This document shows positions 53,382 to 60,581 of a DNA stretch of 64,000 bases, one piece after another (position 1 is the first letter of the stretch; every line of letters starts with the position of its first letter). The stretch is taken from assembly GCA_036378735.1 (NCBI GenBank), contig DASUVX010000075.1, positions 1 through 64,000 of the forward strand, written 5' to 3'. The DNA is from GCA-003244245 sp036378735 (GTDB taxonomy: Bacteria; Actinomycetota; Actinomycetes; Mycobacteriales; Pseudonocardiaceae). Below the pieces are notes generated by a model. That model searched no databases. It was not told the origin of the DNA and saw only the letters and a list, made by a program, of their open reading frames with translations. Both the position numbers and the translations under genes were made by a program.

Positions 53382-54605
53382 TCAATACTGTTGTCGCCGA
53401 GCTTGCATATCCCATGTGGCGAGCACCTCTTTGGGCATGGATATGGAACCCGGCTGCCATTCTAATTCGCTGTACGGCTTTGCGAGACGGATACTTGGCA
53501 GAGCGCTGAAAAGCCGCTCGAGGCCAACTTGCAACCACTGACGTGCCAACGCTGCGCCAGGGCAGAAATGCGGGCCCGCGCCAAAGACAATGTTATGCCG
53601 CCGATGCCGCGTTCTCTGCATACTGAATCCGGCCGGATCGGGCAACGACTCCGGATCGGTGACTGCCGCATGCAGTGACGGTAACAATACTTCGCCGGCG
53701 CGAATTTTTACACACCCCAGGTCGACGTCTTCGGTGGCAACCCGTGGCAAAAAGAAGTTGAAATGGGCTTTGTAACGCATGAGTTCTTCAACGGCACGTT
53801 CCCATAGTCGCGGGTCCTTCTTGCAAGCTTTCACAACATTAGGGCGCCGAAGAAGTTCGACCGCAGCCACGCTCAAGATCCCATAGGGGGTATAAAATCC
53901 GGCAAGTATCGTGCCCGACGCTGCTACCATCTCATCGTCGGTTAATCCAGCGTTCTTGAACTCAGCAAAGATTTTAGAAAATAATCCGTCATCAGGATTG
54001 CCGAGTTTTCTAGATATGAGGGCACTACTGTACTCGTATAGCTCACGCCAGACCTCGCTGATCCTAGCGCGATCTCCAGTGGCTTCTACGCGTACTAGAA
54101 CTCCGTTGGAAAATTCATACAACCGTTCACTTTCATCTTCGGTGATGCGTGCGCACACGGCAACTGCCCGAACAATCAGCGGCTCAAAGTATCGCTTATT
54201 GAGGTCGGCTGGCGGGCAACCCTCCGCCAGCTTGTCCATTAAACAGTCGGCAACGTTTTCAACTTCCCTTCGCCAGGCCGCCACGCTTTGCTCGGAAAAC
54301 AAGGGCATTATCCCGTGACGTATATGTCTGATACGTGGCAGATCCTGGCGCAACATACCACTTGGTGACTGGTATCCGGTCCCGGTCACACTATCGGCGT
54401 CCGGATCTAATCGAGCTAGACTAAATCTTGGATCGCTCATGACGCGGCGCACCGTTTTTGCATCCCGTACGATGAAAACTTTTTTCTTCGAGGCAGGCAA
54501 CGTTACCGGATGGAAACCATCGGAACTGAAATCGAAATAGCACTGCGGCGTCCCCCCCGCTCGCGGTTGAAATGATAATTCCTCGTGCGCGGCTCCGCTT
54601 GTCAT
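53382..54605 (-). CDS. Cytochrome P450 with atypical I-helix, probably acquired
   Basis: 407 residues from the ATG at 54605 (GGAGA upstream). The heme motif is IVFGAGPHFCPGAALARQWL with Cys348, and the ExxR helix lies in WERAVEELMRYK. The I-helix reads SGTILAGFYTPYGILS: the acidic residue of the usual AG-x-(D/E)-T proton relay is replaced by Tyr while Thr remains. The DNA is clearly less GC-rich than its neighbours, with many A/T-ending codons. A transposase remnant follows on its 5' side. No ferredoxin or biosynthetic gene adjoins. The substrate is unknown. Confidence 0.85.
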   Translation of the reverse strand: MTSGAAHEELSFQPRAGGTPQCYFDFSSDGFHPVTLPASKKKVFIVRDAKTVRRVMSDPRFSLARLDPDADSVTGTGYQSPSGMLRQDLPRIRHIRHGIMPLFSEQSVAAWRREVENVADCLMDKLAEGCPPADLNKRYFEPLIVRAVAVCARITEDESERLYEFSNGVLVRVEATGDRARISEVWRELYEYSSALISRKLGNPDDGLFSKIFAEFKNAGLTDDEMVAASGTILAGFYTPYGILSVAAVELLRRPNVVKACKKDPRLWERAVEELMRYKAHFNFFLPRVATEDVDLGCVKIRAGEVLLPSLHAAVTDPESLPDPAGFSMQRTRHRRHNIVFGAGPHFCPGAALARQWLQVGLERLFSALPSIRLAKPYSELEWQPGSISMPKEVLATWDMQARRQQY

Positions 54606-55352
54606 GTCGATCTCCACGGCGGCGAAATGCTGGCACCTTTCCACTTGCACGTCGGCGGGTACACGCTACCTACGACGCCCGCAACGAATCGCGGACGTTT
54701 CCGCGACCCTGCTCCGGCGCAGTCGTTGGCTTGATGGACGCTGGCTCAGAAATCGTCGTTTTGAACTGGCTTCAGCGCTATCGACAGTCCAGGAAGCCAG
54801 AAGAGCTGCTTGATGCTCCAACCGGAGCGCGGTGGCAGGTGATGTCAAGATGGCCGGCAAGCCAGTTGTGTACCTTAGCGGTGAAATGCGGACCAAGGTT
54901 GTCCGCCACAACGTTAAGCTTCCGGTCGACGTCCTTGGCAACGACCGTCTTCATCAACGCAGAACTCCTCTGATCATCTGTATCTGACCTTGGCCGCGCG
55001 GTTAACGCAGCGCAAGCCGCCTCGTCACGACTCTCGTAAACATCCGACGTTGTTCGTTGATGCCCGCCGATGGGCCGGCTCATTGAGCACAACGACAGCC
55101 GAGATCCGCAAATCTGGGGACCGCTGCACAGCCACCATCCTTAAGCGACTTCCGTCGACGAAGGCATCCGAACTCTAACGTTAGCACATCATGACATTAG
55201 AATGCGCGGACGTCATCGGCACCGGCGTCGCGGCCCCGAAACAGCGCAATCTCAGGTGCCGGCGACTCACTGGTGGTGCCCATCAACGAGGGGGAGCTTG
55301 AACGGCTGCCGAGACGATCTACGGCCAGGTGCGGCAGAGTACGCTGAGGCTC
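54606..55352. other. AT-richer gene-poor region beside the P450
   Basis: About 750 bases without an intact gene. It holds a transposase remnant (54778-54957) and otherwise unassignable, lower-GC sequence. It probably also contains the P450 promoter and that of the FmdB-type gene. It looks like the scar of an inserted element. Confidence 0.6.
54778..54957 (-). pseudogene. IS630-like transposase remnant
   Basis: About 55 residues (SALMKTVVAKDVDRKLNVVA, DNLGPHFTAKVHNWLAGHLD) match the DDE-domain core of IS630-type transposases, where 'DN...H....V..WL..HP' surrounds the second Asp. The frame then runs into unrelated Ser-rich sequence where 'SSWLNQVE' should be, so it is broken. No terminal inverted repeats were found. 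Confidence 0.65.
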
Positions 55353-55574
55353 ATGCCACGCTACGAGTTCCGGTGCCGGGAGTGCTCGACGACCTTTGAA
55401 CTCAGCCGCCCGATGAGCGCCTCGCGGGATCCCGCCAGCTGCCCGTCCGGCCATGACGACACCGTCCGGCTGCTCTCCACGGTGGCGTTGTCGAGCGGAT
55501 CACGTCCCGGTACTGCCCCGGTGCGCTCAGCCGCCCCAGCCGGCGGGTGTTGCGGAGGCGGCTGCTGCGGCTAA
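55353..55574 (+). CDS. FmdB-family zinc-ribbon protein
   Basis: 73 residues. MPRYEFRCRECSTTFELSRP provides the first CxxC and CPSGHDDTVRLLSTVA the second half of the ribbon. The Cys/Gly tail GGCCGGGCCG is typical of actinobacterial FmdB-like proteins. The ATG at 55353 starts the motif exactly. Role unknown; the name derives from a formamidase regulator. Confidence 0.9.
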   Translation: MPRYEFRCRECSTTFELSRPMSASRDPASCPSGHDDTVRLLSTVALSSGSRPGTAPVRSAAPAGGCCGGGCCG

Positions 55575-55589
55575 GCGGTCGCTACGCGG

Positions 55590-57362
55590 TCACGAGTAGT
55601 CGCGGAAGCCCTTGCCGGTTTTGCGGCCCAGGCGGCCGGCGGTGACCAGCTGCTCCAGCAAGGGAGCAGGAGCGAATCCGGGCTCGCGGAACTCCTGGTA
55701 AAGGCTGCGCTGAATGGCCAGCGAGACATCTAGACCGACCACGTCCAGCAGCGCGAACGGGCCCATCGGCAGCGCGGCGCCGACCTTCATGGCGGTGTCG
55801 ATGTCGTCCGCGGACGCGTAGTGCGCCTCCAGCATCCGCACCGCGTCGTTCAGGTACGGGAACAGCAACGCGTTGACGATGAAACCGGCGCGGTCGCCGC
55901 AGGTCACCGGCACCTTCCCCAGCGAACGGGCAAGCTGGCGCGCGGTCGCTGCCACCTCGTCGGTGGTGCTGATGGTGGTCACCACCTCGACCAGCTTCAT
56001 CACCGGCGCCGGGTTGAAGAAGTGCATGCCGACCACCTCGCCGGGGCGGGACGTGGCAGCCGCGCACTCCACCACCGGCAGGGAAGAGGTAGTGGTGGCC
56101 AGGATGGCGCCCGGCTTGCACACCTCGTCCAACGTGGCGAAGATCCCGCGTTTGACTTCCAGGTCCTCGGCGACCGCCTCCACCACTAGGTCCACCTGCC
56201 CGAAATCGTCCAGCGACGTGGTGGTGGTGATGCGACCGAGCGCGGCGTCTCGATCAGGTTCGGAAAGCTTGCCGCGGTTGACAGCCTTGTCCAGTGAGCG
56301 GGTGATCGCCGCGACCGCGGCGTCGGTCCGGTTGGTGGCGCGACCACGGACGATCACGTCGTGACCGCCCTTGGCGAAGACCTCGATGATGCCGGTGGCC
56401 ATCGTGCCGGTGCCAGCCACGCCGACAGCACCGATCGGGCGCGGCTCGGCAGCGACTTCTTCCTCGGGCGGGGTAGCGGCGTCGGGTACCACCGTCGAAG
56501 AGTCCTGCCCCGCATAGGTGTAGAAGCCGCGGCCGGATTTGCGCCCGAGCAGGCCCGCAGTGATCATCTGCTTGAGCACCGGTACCGGGGCGTGCAACCG
56601 GTCCCGGGACCGCCGGTACAGCGCTTCGAGGATCTCGTAAGCGGTGTCCAGACCGATCAGATCCAGCAGCGCCAGCGGACCCATCGGATACCCGGCGCCG
56701 TAGCGCATCGCGGCGTCGAGATCCTCTCGGGAGGCGTAGCACGACTCGAACATGCTCGCCGCATGGTTGAGGTAGCCGAACAGCAGCCCGTTGGCGATGA
56801 ACCCGGCCCTGTCGCCGACCACTACCGGTGTCTTACCCAGCGTGGTCGCCAGATCGGTCACGGCGCTGATGACGTCCGGATCGGTGACCACGGTGCGCAC
56901 CACTTCCACCAGCTTGAGCACCGGTGCGGGATTGAAGAAATGCATCCCGACGACCCGATCTGGCCGCTTTGTCCGTACAGCCAGCTCCGTGATCGACAGG
57001 CTCGAGGTGTTGGACGCCAGCACGACATCGCTGCGTACGATCCCGTCCAGCTCCGTGAAGATCTGGCTCTTGAGGTCTAGACGCTCCGGCACCGCCTCGA
57101 TGACGAGGTCGACGTCGGCCAGGTCGGTGAGCTTGGTGGTGAAGCTGATCCGGCCGAGCAGCTCGCGGCGAGCAGCCTCGTCGAGCTTGCCGCGTTCGAG
57201 GGCGCGTCCGGTGGAGTGTTCGAGATGCCCGCGACCCCGGGCTATGCCGTTGTCGTCCACCTCGACTGCTACCACCTCGTGACCGGTGCGGGCCAGCACC
57301 TCGGCGATCCCGGCACCCATCGTGCCCACACCCACCATGCCGACCGTCTTGATCTGAGTCAT
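55590..57362 (-). CDS. Duplicated (fused) 3-hydroxyacyl-CoA dehydrogenase
   Basis: 590 residues made of two complete 3-hydroxybutyryl-CoA dehydrogenase modules. Module 1 has NAD motif VGMVGVGTMGAGIAEVLART and GMHFFNPAPVLKLVEVV; module 2 (from about residue 310) has GVAGTGTMATGIIEVFAKG and GMHFFNPAPVMKLVEVV. SNTSSL and TTTSSL carry the active-site Ser regions. Fused forms are known in actinobacteria. It would reduce acetoacetyl-CoA to 3-hydroxybutyryl-CoA between the thiolase and crotonase steps of the ethylmalonyl-CoA route. It lies 15 bases after the aldehyde dehydrogenase end on the same strand. Confidence 0.93.
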   Translation of the reverse strand: MTQIKTVGMVGVGTMGAGIAEVLARTGHEVVAVEVDDNGIARGRGHLEHSTGRALERGKLDEAARRELLGRISFTTKLTDLADVDLVIEAVPERLDLKSQIFTELDGIVRSDVVLASNTSSLSITELAVRTKRPDRVVGMHFFNPAPVLKLVEVVRTVVTDPDVISAVTDLATTLGKTPVVVGDRAGFIANGLLFGYLNHAASMFESCYASREDLDAAMRYGAGYPMGPLALLDLIGLDTAYEILEALYRRSRDRLHAPVPVLKQMITAGLLGRKSGRGFYTYAGQDSSTVVPDAATPPEEEVAAEPRPIGAVGVAGTGTMATGIIEVFAKGGHDVIVRGRATNRTDAAVAAITRSLDKAVNRGKLSEPDRDAALGRITTTTSLDDFGQVDLVVEAVAEDLEVKRGIFATLDEVCKPGAILATTTSSLPVVECAAATSRPGEVVGMHFFNPAPVMKLVEVVTTISTTDEVAATARQLARSLGKVPVTCGDRAGFIVNALLFPYLNDAVRMLEAHYASADDIDTAMKVGAALPMGPFALLDVVGLDVSLAIQRSLYQEFREPGFAPAPLLEQLVTAGRLGRKTGKGFRDYS

Positions 57363-57377
57363 CTCGCGCCTTCCGCT

Positions 57378-58895
57378 TTAACGACCTATAAAGGACCCGT
57401 AAAAGACTCGGACAATCCGCAGCAGCAACCGGACCGCCCAGGCCGGGCGGTCGAACGTGAGGAACTCGACCACCGGACGGAACCGCCGGCGAGTGATCGC
57501 CTTGGACCGGCTGAACTCGCGGAGGCCGTCGGCACCGTGGATGCGCCCGAATCCGGAGTCACCGACCCCGCCGAAGGGCAGTGACGGCACCGCGGCGTAG
57601 GACACCACGCTGTTGACCGCGACCATCCCGCAGCGCAGCCGGGCGGCGATCTCCGCGCCGCGGCGCTTAGCGAAGACCGCGGCACCCAATCCGTATCGCC
57701 CGGCGTTGACGCGCCGCACCGCCTCGTCCAAGTTCGCCACCCGGTGCACCGTGAGGGTTGGGCCGAAGGTCTCCTCGGTCACCGCGGTTGAGGTCTCCGG
57801 AACGCCAGTCAGGACCACCGGCTCCACGAACGGCGGGCGCACCGAGTCCGCCCCGCCGACCACCGCCGTGCCACCGGTAGCTAGTGCGTCCGCAACGTGA
57901 CCCCGAATTACGTCGACCTGCTCGGGCCTGGTGATGGGACCTAGGTCAGCGGTGGAGTCGCCGCCCACTCGTAACCGCCGGGCCTGGGCAGCAATGCGTT
58001 CGGTCAGCGACGCAGCAACCTCGTTGACGACGTACACCCGCTCCACCCCGACGCAGGTCTGGCCGGCATTGGCCATGGCGCCCCAGACCGCGGCGTCGGC
58101 AGCCGCGGCGAGATCGGCGTCGACGTCTACCAGCAGCGCGTTGGTGCCCCCGCACTCGATCACCACCGGGGTCAGCGTCTCGGCGCAGGTCGCCATCACC
58201 TTCCGCGCGGTGGCGGAGGAACCGGTGAACGCCAGCTTGTTCACCCCGGCCCGGCACAGCGCCGCCCCGGTCTCCGCGAAACCCGTGACGACCTGCAGGA
58301 TCGGTTGTTCGGGTACCACCGCGGCGAGGCTTTCGGCCAGCGCCCGGCCCACTCCGGGGGTCAGCTCGCTGGGCTTGAACACCACCGCGTTGCCGGCGGC
58401 GAGCGCGTAGCCGATCGAGCCCATCGGGGTGTGCGCAGGGTAGTTCCAGGGTCCGATCACGCCGACCACGCCGTAGGGCTCGTAGGCCACCGAGGAGCCC
58501 TCGTGCACCATCAGCAGGCCCGATCTCACCGGACGGCGACGCAGCACGGGCTCGGCATGGCGGGCGGCCCAATCCAGGTGCGCGATCACCAGGATGCATT
58601 CCAGCCGGGCGTCGTCCCGCGGTTTGCCGGTCTCCGCACAGATCAGCTCGGCCAGCTCTTCGACTTGCCGGGTCAATGCCGAACACCAGGCCAGCAACCG
58701 GCGGCGGCGTTGCGCGAACCCTAGGCCACGCCACCATTCGGCGGCGTGTTGGGCGCGCGCGACGGCCGCGCGCACCGCCGCCTCATGATCCACCTGGTGA
58801 TAGGCGACGACCTCGCCGGTGCGCGGATCGATCGATGCGAAACGGGTCGGGCTCTCGTGGGTCTGCGGCTGGCTGCTGTCCAGGCGCTGCGCCAT
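57378..58895 (-). CDS. Aldehyde dehydrogenase (succinic-semialdehyde type)
   Basis: 505 residues. Catalytic Cys in ANAGQTCVGVERVYV, Glu in TPVVIECGGTNALLV, and the NAD motif GVVGVIGPWNYPAHTPMGSI. The C-terminus carries hydrophobic RPAWAVRLLLRIVRVFYGSF, as in membrane-associated class 3 aldehyde dehydrogenases. The ATG at 58895 has GGGGAGAGG upstream and removes an atypical N-terminal stretch. It probably oxidises fatty or semialdehydes. It stands between nucS and the fused dehydrogenase gene. Confidence 0.9.
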   Translation of the reverse strand: MAQRLDSSQPQTHESPTRFASIDPRTGEVVAYHQVDHEAAVRAAVARAQHAAEWWRGLGFAQRRRRLLAWCSALTRQVEELAELICAETGKPRDDARLECILVIAHLDWAARHAEPVLRRRPVRSGLLMVHEGSSVAYEPYGVVGVIGPWNYPAHTPMGSIGYALAAGNAVVFKPSELTPGVGRALAESLAAVVPEQPILQVVTGFAETGAALCRAGVNKLAFTGSSATARKVMATCAETLTPVVIECGGTNALLVDVDADLAAAADAAVWGAMANAGQTCVGVERVYVVNEVAASLTERIAAQARRLRVGGDSTADLGPITRPEQVDVIRGHVADALATGGTAVVGGADSVRPPFVEPVVLTGVPETSTAVTEETFGPTLTVHRVANLDEAVRRVNAGRYGLGAAVFAKRRGAEIAARLRCGMVAVNSVVSYAAVPSLPFGGVGDSGFGRIHGADGLREFSRSKAITRRRFRPVVEFLTFDRPAWAVRLLLRIVRVFYGSFIGR

Positions 58896-58952
58896 CCTCG
58901 TCCTCTCCCCGGCGTCCGCGTACACCGAGGGTACGCCGAACACCTGCTGGGT

Positions 58953-59612
58953 TCAGAACAACCGCAGCTCCACGCTGTCCGCACCGCGCAGCTCGTCGTA
59001 ATCCACCGTGACACAGCGGATGCCGCGATCGGTGGCCAGCGTGTGCGCCTGCGGTTTGATCTGCTGGGCGGCGAACACACCGCGGACCGGCGCCAGCTGC
59101 GGATCGCGGTTGAGCAGGTCGAGGTAGCGGGTGAGTTGCTCCACCCCGTCGATCTCGCCTCGGCGCTTGATCTCCACCGCCACCGTCACGCCATCGCCGT
59201 CCCGGCACAGCAGATCCACTGGGCCGATGGCGGTGGGGTACTCCCGGCGGATCAGGGTGAAGCCCGGGCCGAGCGCCGCGGTGTGCTCGGCGAGCAATGC
59301 CTGCAGGTGAGCCTCCACGCCGTCTTTGACCAGGCCCGGATCCACCCCGAGATCGTGCGCGAAGTCGTGCACCACCTCGTCGATCTCGATGATCAGCTGC
59401 TCACCGGCGCGGTTGGTGACCGTCCAGCATCCCGCTCGCTCGACCAGGGTGCACGGTGGGCTCATCCAGTTCAACGGCTTGTAGGCCCGGTCGTCGGCGT
59501 GCACGCTCACTGATCCGTCGGCTTTGACCAGCAGCAACCGCAACGCCATCGGCAGGTGCGCGGTCAGCCGCCCGACGTAGTCCACCTGGCACTTCGCGAT
59601 CACAAGCCGCAC
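58953..59612 (-). CDS. nucS: Mismatch-specific endonuclease NucS (EndoMS)
   Basis: 219 residues. The N-terminal mismatch-binding domain (RLVIAKCQVDYVGRLTAHLP, DDRAYKPLNWMSPPC) precedes the restriction-like catalytic domain with GPVDLLCRDGDGVTVAVEIK (D..EIK motif) and QLTRYLDLLNRD. The C-terminal ELRLF resembles the sliding-clamp contact of NucS. The GTG at 59612 matches the family N-terminus. NucS replaces MutS/MutL in actinobacteria. The palindromic element at 59655 lies 43 bases upstream. Confidence 0.96.
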   Translation of the reverse strand: MRLVIAKCQVDYVGRLTAHLPMALRLLLVKADGSVSVHADDRAYKPLNWMSPPCTLVERAGCWTVTNRAGEQLIIEIDEVVHDFAHDLGVDPGLVKDGVEAHLQALLAEHTAALGPGFTLIRREYPTAIGPVDLLCRDGDGVTVAVEIKRRGEIDGVEQLTRYLDLLNRDPQLAPVRGVFAAQQIKPQAHTLATDRGIRCVTVDYDELRGADSVELRLF

Positions 59613-59654
59613 GGTGCACCAGCCTAGATCACTCGCCCCCACCCCCACCCCACC

Positions 59655-59718
59655 CCCGACATGGAGACATATCGGGGTAAATAGGGCCTCCGAGACCCCG
59701 ATATGTCTCCATGTCGGG
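59655..59718. repeat. 64-bp palindromic element, family B copy 2
   Basis: Arms 59655-59678 and 59695-59718 are perfect 24-bp inverted complements with a 16-base loop. The arms match copy 1 (46858-46921) except where copy 1 has decayed, and the loops differ. It lies in the short gap between the crotonase gene and nucS, both on the minus strand. Confidence 0.88.
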
Positions 59719-59742
59719 AATGGTCGGGTTAAGGGTTGCCGC

Positions 59743-60498
59743 TTAGTCCGGCCAGGATGGCGGGCGTTTGGCCAGGAAGGCTGCCATGCCCTCCTTGGCG
59801 CTGGCGGTCTGGGAGGCGGTGGCCATCACTTCTAGGGCGATGCGGTAGGCGTCGGCCTCGGGGCGGTCCAGCTGGGCATAGAGGGTCTGCTTGCCCAGTG
59901 CCTTACTGGCGCGGCTACCGCGGGTGGCCCGGGCCAGCAGATCGTTCACCGCGGCGTCCAGCTCGGCGTCCGGAACGGTCCGGTTCACCAGCCCCCAGTC
60001 CGCGGCGGTGCGGGCGTCCACGACGTCGCCGGTCAGCGCCATCTCCATCAGCCGCTTGCGGCCGATCGACCGGGCCACCGGCACTGCGGGCGTGTGGCAG
60101 AACCAACCACCCCTGCCGCCGGGGAGTGCGAAGCCCGCCGACTCGGCCGCCACCGCCAGATCGCACGACGCCACCAGCTGGCAGCCCGCCGCGGTGGCCA
60201 GCGCGTGCACCCGGGCCACGACCACCTGGGGAACCGCCTGGATGCTGCGCATCACCTCGGTGCACAGCGCCAGCAACTCCCGGACGCCGCCCAGGTCGCG
60301 CCCCGCCACATCGGCGAAGTCGTGCCCCGCCGAGAACACCGGACCCTCGGCGCCCAGCACGATCCCGGTGGCGTCTGTCCGGCCCGCGTCGGCGAACGCG
60401 TCGCGCAACTCCACAAGGTGGTCCGCAGACAGCGCATTGCGCCGCTGCGGCCTGGTCATCGTGATCCGGACCGTGTCGCCATCCCGCTCAACCCGCAT
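59743..60498 (-). CDS. Crotonase-fold protein, ECHDC3-like
   Basis: 251 residues. The oxyanion-hole region VVVARVHALATAAGCQLVAS is present, and the second catalytic Glu can be seen in RKRLMEMALTGD. The first catalytic Glu site reads GGRGGWFCHTPAVPVAR, so one of the two hydratase glutamates is missing, as in ECHDC3-type proteins. It may isomerise or hydrolyse an acyl-CoA in place of hydrating it. It follows meaA on the same strand. Confidence 0.85.
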   Translation of the reverse strand: MRVERDGDTVRITMTRPQRRNALSADHLVELRDAFADAGRTDATGIVLGAEGPVFSAGHDFADVAGRDLGGVRELLALCTEVMRSIQAVPQVVVARVHALATAAGCQLVASCDLAVAAESAGFALPGGRGGWFCHTPAVPVARSIGRKRLMEMALTGDVVDARTAADWGLVNRTVPDAELDAAVNDLLARATRGSRASKALGKQTLYAQLDRPEADAYRIALEVMATASQTASAKEGMAAFLAKRPPSWPD

Positions 60499-60518
60499 AC
60501 CCCGACGGTAGGTCTCTC

Positions 60519-60581
60519 ATGGTGCTTGTGCACCTTCCCAGGGGTCCTTGTGGGCTCTTATGGATGCTTATGCACCTTCCC
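60519..60581. repeat. 63-bp segment with two direct repeats at the meaA 3' end
   Basis: ATGGTGCTTGTGCACCTTCC (60519) and ATGGATGCTTATGCACCTTCC (60560, first 20 bases of the match differ at two places) lie in the same orientation 41 bases apart. The second copy encodes the last MeaA residues (GKVHKHP) and its stop. The length is close to that of the palindromic elements but the arms are direct, not inverted. Confidence 0.55.
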
